A stretch of DNA of 64,000 nucleotides from Mycobacterium sp. JS623 (GTDB taxonomy: Bacteria; Actinomycetota; Actinomycetes; Mycobacteriales; Mycobacteriaceae), in assembly GCF_000328565.1 (NCBI RefSeq), contig NC_019966.1:4526001-4590000 (forward strand), given 5' to 3'. A program made the position numbers and the translations under genes. Shown here piece after piece: positions 18,234 to 28,519 of the stretch. How positions within the stretch are numbered: the stretch's first letter is position 1; every line of letters begins with the position of its first letter. The notes beneath the pieces were generated by a model. The model ran no database searches, was not told where the DNA came from, and saw only the letters and a list, made by a program, of their open reading frames with translations.

Positions 18234-20864
18234 ATGCGGACGCCGACGGAGATCCTGCTGGAGCGGGAGTCGGTGCTCATCCAGTTGGGTGAGTTGGTGC
18301 AGCGGGCTGGGCGCGGCGACGGGCAAGTGGTGCTGCTGCGCGGGGAGGCAGGGATCGGCAAGACCGCGGTGATCCGTCGGTTTCTCGCCGGCCTGGACAA
18401 GCGGGTGCAGGTGCTGCGCGGCGCCTGTGATCCGCTGGCGACGCCACGACCGTTGGGCCCGCTGATCGACATGCTGGCCCAGTTGGCGGGCCCACAAGCC
18501 GGCGAGTTGGCCGCGGCGATCGACCGCGGTGACGCCGAGGCAATCTACGCCAACCTGCTGGCGTTGTTCACTGACGGCGACACGTGGGTCTGCGCAATTG
18601 AGGACGTGCAGTGGGTCGATGGCGCGACATTAGATTTGCTGCGATTCCTCGCACGGCGGGTGGGCTCGCTGCCGGTGCTGTTGCTGGTGTCTTACCGCGA
18701 CGATGAGGTCGGCACGCAGCATCCGTTGGCGGTGGCGTTGGGCGACGTGGCGACCTATGAAGCTCTGACGCGGATCGGGTTAACCCCGCTCAGTCGCGAC
18801 GCAGTCGCAGTGTTGGCCGCCGGTAGTGAGCTCAACGCCGATGAGTTGCACCGGCTCACCGGCGGCAACCCGTTCTTTGTCACCGAGATCCTAGCCGCCG
18901 GCCGGGATGCGTTGGGAGGCAGCGCGCTACCGCGCAGCGTTTCCGAGGCGGTGCGGGGCAGACTGGCCCGGCTGTCAGCGCCCGCGCGAGACGCCGCCCA
19001 CGCAGCAGCGATCTGCGGCCCGCACGCCGATGCCCGGCTGCTGGAACAGGTGTGCCCGGGCGCGGCGGCGCTGGATGAATGTCTTGACGCCGGAGTGCTT
19101 CGCGCCGACGGTGCGGCGGTGGCATTTCGCCATGAGTTGGCACGGCGGGCCGTGCTTGAACAGATCCCCGCCTATCGGCGGCGGGAGCTCCATAAGGGCG
19201 CGTTGGCCGCGCTGTCGCAATCACCGGTCCCGCCGGATACGTTGTCGGCGTTGGCGTTTCACGCAGAACAGGCCGGCGACGCCGCTGCGGCAGCGCGTTT
19301 CGGGCCGGCCGCCGCCCAGCGGGCCGCGGCGGTGGGCGCTCACCGAGAGGCCGCGGAGCTGTACGCGTTGGCGCTGCGGCACGCCGATCACATTCCGAAG
19401 CAACAGAATGCGAAGTGGCTGGAGGCGCACGCGTTCGAAAGCTACTTGAGTGGGCTCGCCGAGGCAGCGACGCGGTCCTGGCGCGAGGCGATCGCGCTCC
19501 GCCACGATCTGGGCGACCGGCTCGGCGAGGGCGAAGATCTCCGCTGGCTCTCACAGATGTTGTGGCCGCTGGGTCGCTCCACCGAGGCCACCGCCGCCGC
19601 TCAAGCGTCCTTGCAGCTGTTGGAAGTCCTTGCTCCGGGCCCGCAACTGGCCTGGTCGTTGGTCAACCTGGCGGCACTAGCCGCCTTCAGGTACGACCCG
19701 ACCGCCGCACAGTACGCGGCCAGGGCGATCGAACTCGGCACCGAATTGGGCGAAGCAGCAGTGGTGCTCCGGGCCCGCGGCTGTATCGCGCTGGCCACCG
19801 TGCTGCGCACCGACACCGGTTGGGACGAACTGGACGGGGTATGGCGAACGCTGATGGACAGCAACGCGCCGGCCGAACACGCCGGCATCGCCGGTGCGAT
19901 CATGTGCTGGACCGCCGTGCTGCATCACGATTTCGAACGAGCCGATCGCTACATCGTCGAAACGACTGCTTTCTGTCGTGACCATGACCTAGGCGCATTC
20001 CAACCAGCTGCCGACGGCGCCGCCGCGCTGGTCGCGTGTTACCGCGGGGAATGGGCAGACGCCGATGCGGCCGCCCATGAGTTGTTGACCCGGCCCGGGA
20101 TCAGCCCAATGAATCGGGCCATGCCGTTGGTTACCGTGGCGCTCATTCGAGCCCGCCGCGGCGACCAGCCGGTCGTTCCCCTGCTCGACGAGGCCCGCAC
20201 CGGCGTCGAACCGGTCGACCTGTTCCGCCTCGGCCCGTTGTGGGCCGCGCGCGCCGAGGCTGCCTGGCTTCGCGGCGAAGACGACACAGCCCGCGCCGAA
20301 GCTCAAGCGGGGCTGGCCACCGCACCCGCCACCGGCGCCGACCCGTGGCTAGTCGGGCCCCTGCACCGCTGGCTGCGCCTGTCCGGCGGACCAAGTGTGA
20401 GCGCCCCCGCCAACGAACCGGTGACGCCCTACCGGCTGGAGACCGACGGTGACTGGCGCGCCGCCGCCGACGCGTGGACCGCCCTCGGCTGCCCATACGA
20501 CGCCGCCCTGGCCCAGCTCGGCGGCGACATTGCCGCCGTCAAGCAGGCCTTGGCTACCTTTCGCCGGCTCGGCGCCCGCGCCGCAGCCCGCCGAGCCCGC
20601 CAGCGCCTCGCAATGACCGGCGGCCGCGCCCCCCACTCGCGCCGCGCCGACACTCGCGCCGACCCCCACGGGCTGACTCGCCGCGAACGCGACGTCCTCG
20701 AACTGCTTGCTAAGGGGCACCGCGACGCCGACATCGCTGCCATCCTGTTCATCCGACCAAAGACCGTAAGCAACCACGTCAGCGCGATTCTCACCAAACT
20801 CGGCGTCCAGAACCGCACCCAGGCGGCCGCCGCCCATGCCCCTGGCCGCGAAACCGCCGAATAA
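18234..20864 (+). CDS. LuxR-family regulator with AAA/NACHT-like ATPase (LAL type)
   Basis: About 876 residues from the ATG at 18234 (MRTPTEILLERE), which follows GGAAGTGAGGG. Walker A is RGEAGIGKTAVIR (~residue 38), Walker B CAIEDVQWVDGATLDLLRFL (~115-135). The middle ~500 residues are Ala-rich helical TPR-like repeats. The C-terminal ~65 residues are a LuxR helix-turn-helix (GLTRRERDVLELLAKGHRDADIA then VSNHVSAILTKLGVQNRTQA). These large ATP-dependent regulators usually activate adjacent operons. Here no obvious target gene adjoins it; the upstream repeats suggest autoregulation. Confidence 0.92.
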   Translation: MRTPTEILLERESVLIQLGELVQRAGRGDGQVVLLRGEAGIGKTAVIRRFLAGLDKRVQVLRGACDPLATPRPLGPLIDMLAQLAGPQAGELAAAIDRGDAEAIYANLLALFTDGDTWVCAIEDVQWVDGATLDLLRFLARRVGSLPVLLLVSYRDDEVGTQHPLAVALGDVATYEALTRIGLTPLSRDAVAVLAAGSELNADELHRLTGGNPFFVTEILAAGRDALGGSALPRSVSEAVRGRLARLSAPARDAAHAAAICGPHADARLLEQVCPGAAALDECLDAGVLRADGAAVAFRHELARRAVLEQIPAYRRRELHKGALAALSQSPVPPDTLSALAFHAEQAGDAAAAARFGPAAAQRAAAVGAHREAAELYALALRHADHIPKQQNAKWLEAHAFESYLSGLAEAATRSWREAIALRHDLGDRLGEGEDLRWLSQMLWPLGRSTEATAAAQASLQLLEVLAPGPQLAWSLVNLAALAAFRYDPTAAQYAARAIELGTELGEAAVVLRARGCIALATVLRTDTGWDELDGVWRTLMDSNAPAEHAGIAGAIMCWTAVLHHDFERADRYIVETTAFCRDHDLGAFQPAADGAAALVACYRGEWADADAAAHELLTRPGISPMNRAMPLVTVALIRARRGDQPVVPLLDEARTGVEPVDLFRLGPLWAARAEAAWLRGEDDTARAEAQAGLATAPATGADPWLVGPLHRWLRLSGGPSVSAPANEPVTPYRLETDGDWRAAADAWTALGCPYDAALAQLGGDIAAVKQALATFRRLGARAAARRARQRLAMTGGRAPHSRRADTRADPHGLTRRERDVLELLAKGHRDADIAAILFIRPKTVSNHVSAILTKLGVQNRTQAAAAHAPGRETAE

Positions 20865-21155
20865 CGGACGCCGGGCACACGGCGCGAGGATCTGACCGAC
20901 GAGCCCAACGGCCAAAGACGAATTGTCGTGCGATGTCACCGATGCGGCGTGCTGGCAAGTTTCGTGCCAGCCACTTAACGGTTAAACACCAGCGGCCGGC
21001 CAACCGCCTGGGGTCGCGAAGCATCTCCTTCCGCGTTGCGAGTCGGTTGGCGCAGGCGAACCCGTGCTGACCCGACGCCGAAATCTGAGCGGTGCGGGAG
21101 GAATACGACGATTCGAGACCGTCATAGTTTTTTTGACAGTCTGTGGAAGCACTAG
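20865..21155. other. Intergenic stretch before tRNA-Leu, no gene seen
   Basis: Between the LuxR stop and the tRNA. No convincing ORF. A TTAACGGTTAA palindrome lies near 20980 and a run of seven T at about 21128-21134. The run is on the wrong strand to end the tRNA transcript. Confidence 0.5.
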
Positions 21156-21241
21156 TGGTGCGCGAGGGGGGACTCGAACCCCCACGCCCATAGGGCAATG
21201 GAACCTAAATCCATCTCGTCTGCCAGTTCCGACACTCGCGC
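21156..21241 (-). tRNA. tRNA-Leu (anticodon TAG)
   Basis: Read on the minus strand: acceptor GCGCGAG pairs with CTCGCGC, discriminator A, and an encoded CCA (21156-21158). The anticodon arm ATGGA-TTTAGGT-TCCAT gives TAG, decoding CUA/CUN leucine codons. A long variable arm (TGCCCTATGGGCG) confirms the class II Leu type, and the T arm GGGGGTTCGAGTCCCCC is perfect. An endonuclease-like gene lies 66 bp on the 5' side. Confidence 0.95.
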
Positions 21242-21306
21242 GGCTTGCCGATCGTACCGCCCAGCTCAGCAACAAATCTGTCGGCGCAACCGCATAGCTT
21301 GGAGGA

Positions 21307-22080
21307 ATGCGGTCAGCAGAGGAATTCGATGCAGCTAATCGTCTGATCGCAGCGGGGATGAACGACTGTGCGATCGCGCGACAGCTGGGCGTACCTCGGG
21401 GCACGATAAAGGACTGGTGATGCAGGCCGCAGGTACGGTCGCGATTGTTGCGCGGATCCTCCACATGCAGAGTCGCCCATGACTTTTCGAATCTGCCGGC
21501 CGCCGCATATTGCTACGTTCTCGGCTTATACCTGGGCGATGGCTGCATTTCTCGCAACACACGCGTCTGGCACCTCAGAGTCACGCTTGACAAGCAGTGC
21601 CCAGCGATCATCAACCGCTGCCGGCAAGCCATCGATTTATTGATGCCAGGCCAGCGCGCCGGGTTAGTCCAACGAGCCGGATGCGTCGACGTTTCGCTCA
21701 CTTCCAAATATTGGCCATGCCTCCTGCCACAACACGGCCCTGGCAAGAAGCACACACGGCGAATCGCGCTTGAACCATGGCAGCAGACGCTCGTTGATCA
21801 GGCCACCGAGGAGTTCGTCCTCGGCCTGATCCACAGCAATGGCTGTCGCGTCGTTGCCAATGATCGCGGCGTCATGAGCATCCGCTATCACTTCTCCAAC
21901 CGGTCCGAGGACATCCTCGGCCTGTTCACTGCCGCTCTCGACTCCCTGGAGATCCCATGGACACGGTCGACGAAGCACATCTTCTCCATCTACCGCAAAG
22001 GCGCCACCGCCCGCCTCGACACATTTATCGGCCCCAAGGACCGCGCGGTACCGTTGGATGGTGTCCACTACACGGCGTAG
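21307..22080 (+). pseudogene. HTH-LAGLIDADG homing-endonuclease-like gene broken by one in-frame TGA
   Basis: TTGGAGGA-ATG opens a helix-turn-helix segment (FDAANRLIAAGMNDCAIARQ, then LGVPRGTIKDW) that ends at TGA 21418-21420. The same frame continues without another stop for 220 codons to TAG at 22080. The continuation has two LAGLIDADG-type motifs, YVLGLYLGDGCI and FVLGLIHSNGCRV. The second has Asn (AAT, 21838-21840) where the family needs an acidic residue. The protein family (HTH plus two motifs, ~255 residues) is common in actinobacteria. One nonsense change (CGA to TGA would fit) plus the Asn suggest an inactivated element. Its last codons overlap the start of the next gene. Confidence 0.8.
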
Positions 22081-22432
22081 GAGACCAGCGCTGATCGCGT
22101 TGGTCATCGTCGCCGCCGCAGGTTGCCTGGCCCTGGCCTGGTGGCAGTGGACCCGCTTCGAGTCCACCTCTGGCACATTCCAGAACCTCGGCTACGCCCT
22201 GCAATGGCCGATGTTCGCCGGGTTCTGTTTCTATGCCTACTACAAGTTCGTCCGCTACGAGGACGCCCCGCCCGAGCCTCGCAAGCACGACACCGTGACT
22301 GAGATCCCCTCCGGGCTCCTGCCCGAAAGACCCAAGGCCGCAATGCCTTCCGATGACGACCCCACACTCCGCGAGTACAACGCTTACCTTGCCGAGCTCG
22401 CCGACAAAGACAAGGAACACAAGACCCCATGA
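22058..22432 (+). CDS. lprD: LprD-like small membrane protein
   Basis: 124 residues (ATG 22058, or GTG 22061). An Arg-rich start (TTRRRRP) precedes a hydrophobic segment ALIALVIVAAAGCLALAWW. Its Cys gives a weak lipobox, so it may be a lipoprotein or a membrane protein. FQNLGYALQWPMFAGFCFYAYYKFVRYE and ITEIPSGLLPERPK-like blocks match M. tuberculosis LprD (Rv1343c), as does the DUF3817 gene that follows with a 4-bp overlap. Function unknown. The upstream pseudogene ends inside its first codons. Confidence 0.85.
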   Translation: MVSTTRRRRPALIALVIVAAAGCLALAWWQWTRFESTSGTFQNLGYALQWPMFAGFCFYAYYKFVRYEDAPPEPRKHDTVTEIPSGLLPERPKAAMPSDDDPTLREYNAYLAELADKDKEHKTP

Positions 22433-22767
22433 CGGAAGCCCCCACCCCGACCACCGTCGAATCCATCCGCAAGGCGCTGCTCGCCTATCGCGTCATGGCC
22501 TGGACAACCGGCATCTGGCTCATCGCGCTGTGCTACGAGATCTACATCCGCTACGTGGTCAAAGTCGACAACCCACCGACCTGGATCGGCGTCGTGCACG
22601 GCTGGGTGTACTTCATCTACCTGATTGCCACGGCCAATCTCGCGGTCAAGGTCCGCTGGCCGATCGCTAAGACCATCGGCGTGCTGTTGGCCGGCACCAT
22701 CCCGCTCGTCGGCATCATCGTCGAGCACTTCCAGACGCGAAACATCAAGTCGCAGTTCGGGTTCTAA
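22429..22767 (+). CDS. DUF3817 membrane protein (Rv1342c-like)
   Basis: 112 residues with three membrane spans (MAWTTGIWLIALCYEIYIRYV, VVHGWVYFIYLIATANLAVKV, TIGVLLAGTIPLVGIIVEHF). VVHGWVYF with its conserved His is the DUF3817 signature. It overlaps lprD by 4 bp, as in other mycobacteria. Function is not known. A second DUF3817 gene is at 44231-44614. Confidence 0.9.
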   Translation: MTEAPTPTTVESIRKALLAYRVMAWTTGIWLIALCYEIYIRYVVKVDNPPTWIGVVHGWVYFIYLIATANLAVKVRWPIAKTIGVLLAGTIPLVGIIVEHFQTRNIKSQFGF

Positions 22768-22800
22768 AAGCATCGTCATCGCATCGGTACAGTCGTTGCA

Positions 22801-22949
22801 GTGTCAGCCAGCCCTGGGGTGTGCTGTAGCCGCACCCCGGCGAGCGGTGTGACAGCGACCACTTCCCCATCACGTGTTCCTGCCTTGACGGGCCTCCGGG
22901 CCGTCGCGGCCCTGCTCGTCGTCGGCTTGGACGCTGCACCGCCGCACTG
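22801..22949 (+). pseudogene. N-terminal remnant of an acyltransferase-3 (OafA-like) gene
   Basis: A GTG at 22801 opens a frame containing PSRVPALTGLRAVAALLVVG, the typical N-terminal first helix of acyltransferase-3 membrane proteins (R-LTGLRAVAALLVV). The similarity stops after ~45 codons (about 22938), at the 3' end of rdgB on the other strand. The rest of the usual ~380 residues is absent, so this is a truncated relic. Confidence 0.55.
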
Positions 22950-23537
22950 TCAGCCGGAAGCCAACTCCCGCAACGCCGGAAGCAGTGCCGACAGCGCACG
23001 ACCCCGGTGTGACACCGAGTTTTTCTCGTCTGCACTGAGCTCGGCGGCGGTGCGATACCAACCCTGAGGCAGAAACACCGGGTCATAGCCGAAGCCATTC
23101 CCGCCGCGCGGCTCGCGCACGATGCTGCCCGGCCACTGTCCGCGCACCACGACCTCCCGCGACTCCGAAACCAACGCGCACGCCGAGACGAACGCCGCGC
23201 CCCGACCCGAGTCGGGGACATCTGCCAACTGAGCCAGCAGCAGCGCGGTGTTGGCCGCGTCGTCGCCGTGCCGCCCCGACCACCTGGCGCTCAAAACCCC
23301 CGGCATCCCGTTCAACGCATCGACTTCCAGCCCGGAATCGTCGGCCACCGACGGCAGCCCGGACGCGCGAAATGCGTCGCGCGCCTTGGCCAATGCGTTC
23401 TCCTCGAATGTCGCGCCCGTCTCGGGCGCTTCGTCGAACGGCGCGACGTCTTCTAAGGACAACAGCGTCAACGCCACGCCGGCGCTATCGAGCACGCGCC
23501 GCAGCTCGGCCAGCTTCTTGCGGTTGCGGCTGGCCAC
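22950..23537 (-). CDS. rdgB: XTP/dITP diphosphatase (RdgB/HAM1), start uncertain
   Basis: 195 residues from GTG 23537. It hydrolyses non-canonical XTP, dITP and ITP to monophosphates and keeps them out of DNA. Motifs: SRNRKKLAEL (phosphate binding), ETGATFEENALAKAR, VADDSGLEVDAL, GMPGVLSARWSG, GYDPVF and SHRGRAL. The GTG start gives MASRNRKK, which lacks the first beta strand. Codons upstream in frame read [13 protein letters not shown], so a CTG at 23552 (CTGA overlap with the rph stop) would restore it. Gene order rph-rdgB is as in M. tuberculosis. Confidence 0.93.
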   Translation of the reverse strand: MASRNRKKLAELRRVLDSAGVALTLLSLEDVAPFDEAPETGATFEENALAKARDAFRASGLPSVADDSGLEVDALNGMPGVLSARWSGRHGDDAANTALLLAQLADVPDSGRGAAFVSACALVSESREVVVRGQWPGSIVREPRGGNGFGYDPVFLPQGWYRTAAELSADEKNSVSHRGRALSALLPALRELASG

Positions 23538-23548
23538 CAGTAACTCGA

Positions 23549-24331
23549 TCAGCTTCCGAACGCCTTCTTGCCCGGCTCGGAAGACTCAGGCAGCACACCG
23601 GGATAGGGCAACTCCAACGCCTCGCGCTGGATCGCGAACAACTGCTCGCATGCCGTCATCGCCGCGTCGAGCATCTTGTCCAGCGTCGTGCGCGGAAACG
23701 TCGCGCCCTCCCCGGTGCCTTGGATCTCGACGAGCGTGCCGGTATCGGTCGCGACGACGTTCATGTCGACCTCCGCCCGCGAGTCCTCCGAGTACGGCAG
23801 GTCAACGCGGACGCGTCCGTCGACAACACCGACGCTGACCGCCGCGATCGCACACGACAGCGGCCGCGGATCCGACAGCCGACCGGCGGCCCCCAGATAT
23901 GTCACCGCATCGGCGAGCGCCACATACGCACCAGTGATCGCCGCCGTTCGAGTACCGCCGTCGGCCTGCAGCACGTCGCAGTCGAGCGCGATGGTGTTCT
24001 CCCCCAGCGCCGCCAGGTCGATGCACGCGCGCAGCGACCGGCCGACGAGCCGGCTGATCTCCTGCGTGCGCCCCCCGACGCGGCCCTTGACCGACTCGCG
24101 GTCCGACCGCTCGTGGGTCGCCGCGGGCAGCATCGCGTACTCGGCCGTCAACCAGCCCAGCCCCGACCCCTTACGCCAGCGTGGCACGCCCTCGTTGACG
24201 CTGGCTGTGCACATCACGCGGGTCTGGCCGAATTCCACCAACACCGAGCCGGCGGGATGCGAGGTAAAACCACGGGTGATGCGGACCGGACGAAGCTCGT
24301 CGTCGAGTCGGCCGTCTTCTCGTCTGGACAC
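23549..24331 (-). CDS. rph: Ribonuclease PH
   Basis: 260 residues. It trims 3' ends of tRNA precursors by phosphorolysis. Family blocks: [16 protein letters not shown] at the N-terminus, [72 protein letters not shown] (active-site [10 protein letters not shown]) and [11 protein letters not shown]. Length is normal for actinobacteria. It is followed directly by rdgB and preceded by the MBL-fold phosphodiesterase gene. Confidence 0.97.
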   Translation of the reverse strand: MSRREDGRLDDELRPVRITRGFTSHPAGSVLVEFGQTRVMCTASVNEGVPRWRKGSGLGWLTAEYAMLPAATHERSDRESVKGRVGGRTQEISRLVGRSLRACIDLAALGENTIALDCDVLQADGGTRTAAITGAYVALADAVTYLGAAGRLSDPRPLSCAIAAVSVGVVDGRVRVDLPYSEDSRAEVDMNVVATDTGTLVEIQGTGEGATFPRTTLDKMLDAAMTACEQLFAIQREALELPYPGVLPESSEPGKKAFGS

Positions 24332-24386
24332 GCGCCAACCCTAACCGGTCGGTCTGACCCTCAGGAGCGCGTGAGGTCAGCCGCGC

Positions 24387-25160
24387 TCAGGAGCGCGCAA
24401 CATCAAAGGCCTCGTTGCACACAACCGCGTGCACGGGCCCGTCGAACTCCGCCTTCGCCTCGCTGATGACGTCCTCGCGCGACGTCCATGGCGGAATGTG
24501 GGTCAGCAGCAGCTCGCCAACACCTGCCTCCTTGGCGGCCCGCCCAGCCTCGGTGCCCGAAAGATGCAACTTGGGCGGCCGCGCCGATGAGTGCGTCCAC
24601 GACGCCTCGCACAGGAACACATCGGCGCCGCGGGCCAGATCGATGAGCTGATCGCAGTAGCCGGTGTCACCGCTGTAGACCAGCGTCGCGCCCGACGGGT
24701 CACTGATCCGCAGTCCGTAGGACTCGGTCGGATGGCACACCAGTTTCGGGATCACCGAAAGCGATCCGATCTGAACCGCTTCGCTGTCGACCCAATGCCG
24801 GATGTCGAAGATGTCTGAGAAGTCGTCGATCTCCCCGCCCTCGGGTGACGACGCCGCGCCAAGCCGCGCCCACGTGTTCGCCGGGCCGTACATCAAGCCG
24901 CGGTCCGCGGCGGGCGTCGGGTGATAGCGCCGCCAGACGAACAGGCCGGGCAAGTCCAAGCAGTGGTCGGCATGCAGGTGCGAGAGCAGCACGTGCACCG
25001 CGTTGGGATCGGCGTGGCGCTGCAGCGCGCCGAGCACGCCGCCCCCGAAATCGATCACCAATGGCGGGGTGTCAGGGGCGGTCAAAAGGTACCCGGAAGC
25101 TGGCGAATCTGGCCCGACAACACTGCCGGAGCAACCGAGTACGGTGATTCGCACGCTCAC
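24387..25160 (-). CDS. MBL-fold cyclic-nucleotide phosphodiesterase (Rv1339-like)
   Basis: About 257 residues from GTG 25160 (VSVRITVLGCSGSVVGPDSP); the longer frame upstream is not family-like. The metallo-beta-lactamase motif LLSHLHADHCLDLPGLF gives HxHxDH; further ligands are in VCHPTESYG, YSGDTGYC and LLLTHIPPW. The M. tuberculosis orthologue Rv1339 has been reported as a cAMP phosphodiesterase. Here it lies in one window with two membrane adenylate cyclases (7997 and 47473), so it may counter their output. Neighbours murI and rph are as in M. tuberculosis. Confidence 0.92.
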   Translation of the reverse strand: MSVRITVLGCSGSVVGPDSPASGYLLTAPDTPPLVIDFGGGVLGALQRHADPNAVHVLLSHLHADHCLDLPGLFVWRRYHPTPAADRGLMYGPANTWARLGAASSPEGGEIDDFSDIFDIRHWVDSEAVQIGSLSVIPKLVCHPTESYGLRISDPSGATLVYSGDTGYCDQLIDLARGADVFLCEASWTHSSARPPKLHLSGTEAGRAAKEAGVGELLLTHIPPWTSREDVISEAKAEFDGPVHAVVCNEAFDVARS

Positions 25161-25218
25161 TAGCTTGCCATGCCCGCTATCCGCTTGACGAAAACATCGC
25201 CCGTTTGGGCGACGGAAA

Positions 25219-26042
25219 TCATGTCTGGGCCGCAACGTGACGCTGAACAGGCCGAACGCCATCCAGCGTTGGGCCGAGGAATCGGGCTGCAAGTGTGGTG
25301 AACGCCTCAGGGTCACCGGTCGACTCGAACAGCCGACGCGCCTGTGGAGCCTCATGCGGGCGCAGCAAATCGAGCTCGGTGAGCACTCTCAGCAAGTCCT
25401 TCGCGGTCTCCTCCGCGCTGGACACCAAAGTGACCTGGTCGCCCATTGCCAACTGGATCAGTCCGGACAGCATCGGGTAGTGCGTGCAGCCCAGCACCAA
25501 CGTGTCGACCTCGGCGCGCTGCAGTGGTTCCAGGTATCCCTCCGCGAGACCCAGCACCTGTCGCCCGCTTGTCACCCCGCGCTCGACGAAGTCGACGAAC
25601 CGCGGGCACGCCACGCCGATCACCTCCGTGTCGCGAGCCGCGGCGAACGCATCCTGATAGGCGCGCGACGCGATAGTCGCCGACGTGCCGATGACACCGA
25701 TCCGGCCGTTGCGCGTTGCGGCCACCGCGCGGCGCACCGCGGGCAGGATCACCTCGACGACGGGCACGGGCGCATATCGCTCGCGCGCATCGCGCAGCAT
25801 CGCCGACGACGCGGTGTTGCATGCGATCACCAAAGCCTTGACGCCGCGCGAGACGAGGTCGTCGCCGATCGCCAACGCGTGCGCGCGAATCTCGGGAATG
25901 GTCAGCGGTCCGTACGGACCGTTCGCGGTATCGCCGACGTAGATGATGTCTTCGTCGGGCAGCTGGTCGATGATCGCCCGCGCCACCGTGAGGCCGCCGA
26001 CGCCGGAATCGAAGATGCCAATAGGGCTGAGCGCGCCAGGCG

Positions 26043-26046
<4 letters not shown>
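25219..26046 (-). CDS. murI: Glutamate racemase
   Basis: 275 residues. It makes D-glutamate for peptidoglycan. Active-site features: [17 protein letters not shown] (Asp/Ser), [11 protein letters not shown] (first catalytic Cys) and [10 protein letters not shown] (second Cys, His). [13 protein letters not shown] is also conserved. Its start overlaps the rhomboid stop by 4 bp, so both are translated from one message. Confidence 0.97.
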
Positions 26047-27805
<1,759 letters not shown>

Positions 27806-28078
27806 TCAGCCGCCTGCGACGGCAGGCAGGATCGTCACCGAATCGCCGTCGGAGATCTCGGTGTCCAGCCCGCCCGAGAACCGCACGTCCTCGTCGTTGA
27901 CGTAGATGTTCACGAAGCGGTGCAGCTTGCCGTTGTCGACCAAACGCTCGGAGATGCCCGAGTAATTCGACTCCAGGTCGCTGATGACAGCCTGCAGCGT
28001 TGCACCGGTTGCGGAGACGCGCTTCTCGCCGCCGGTGTGCGTGCGCAGGATGGTCGGGATCGAAACCTCAACGGACAT
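27806..28078 (-). CDS. cysO: Sulfur-carrier protein CysO (MoaD/ThiS-like)
   Basis: 90 residues, ubiquitin fold, ending AVAGG: the C-terminal Gly-Gly that is thiocarboxylated. SVEVSIPTILRTHTGG and DGDSVTILPAVAGG match mycobacterial CysO. It hands sulfide to CysM; the Mec peptidase then releases cysteine from the CysO-cysteine adduct. It lies 14 bp after mec and ~120 bp before cysM, with the hairpin in between. Confidence 0.97.
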   Translation of the reverse strand: MSVEVSIPTILRTHTGGEKRVSATGATLQAVISDLESNYSGISERLVDNGKLHRFVNIYVNDEDVRFSGGLDTEISDGDSVTILPAVAGG

Positions 28079-28092
28079 GAATTAGGCCTTTC

Positions 28093-28506
28093 TCAGTACT
28101 GCTCAACGATTTTGACGGGTTCTTCGGTGACGACGCCGTCGACGATGCGGTAGCTGCGCAGCTCGTGCTCGTCGGGATCGCGCGTCGACACCAGCACGTA
28201 GTGGGCGTCGGGTTCTGACGCATAAGAGATGTCCGTGCGGCTCGGATACGCCTCGGTCGCGGTGTGCGAGTGATAGATGACAATCGGAGCTTCGCCTGCA
28301 TCTTCTAAAGACCGCCACACCTTGAGCTGCTCACCGGAGTCGAACCGGTAGAACGTCGGCGACCGCTCGGCATTGAGCATCGCGATGAACCGCTCGGGAC
28401 GATCGGCTCCCTCGGGCCCCGCGATGACCCCGCACGCCTCATCGGGATGGTCGGCGCGCGCATGCGCGACCATGGCGTCGACCAGGTCGGCACGGATCAC
28501 CAACAC
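28093..28506 (-). CDS. mec: CysO-cysteine peptidase Mec (JAMM/M67 metalloprotease)
   Basis: 137 residues from GTG 28506 (VLVIRADLVDAMVAHARADHP). The JAMM zinc motif is complete: Glu near DEACGVIAGPEG, then IYHSHTATEAYPSRTD giving HxH, Ser and Asp. It removes the newly made cysteine from the C-terminus of CysO. The longer upstream frame is not conserved and overlaps the peptidase gene. Confidence 0.96.
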   Translation of the reverse strand: MLVIRADLVDAMVAHARADHPDEACGVIAGPEGADRPERFIAMLNAERSPTFYRFDSGEQLKVWRSLEDAGEAPIVIYHSHTATEAYPSRTDISYASEPDAHYVLVSTRDPDEHELRSYRIVDGVVTEEPVKIVEQY

Positions 28507-28519
28507 GCTTGTTTCCCTC

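Noticed and set aside
21120..21155. Poly-T run near tRNA-Leu as its terminator
   Set aside because: The T run is on the plus strand; the tRNA is transcribed from the minus strand, where the run is A-rich, and no stem precedes it.
20865..21155. Integrase or att site beside tRNA-Leu
   Set aside because: No integrase-like frame and no repeat of the tRNA 3' end was seen within the window.
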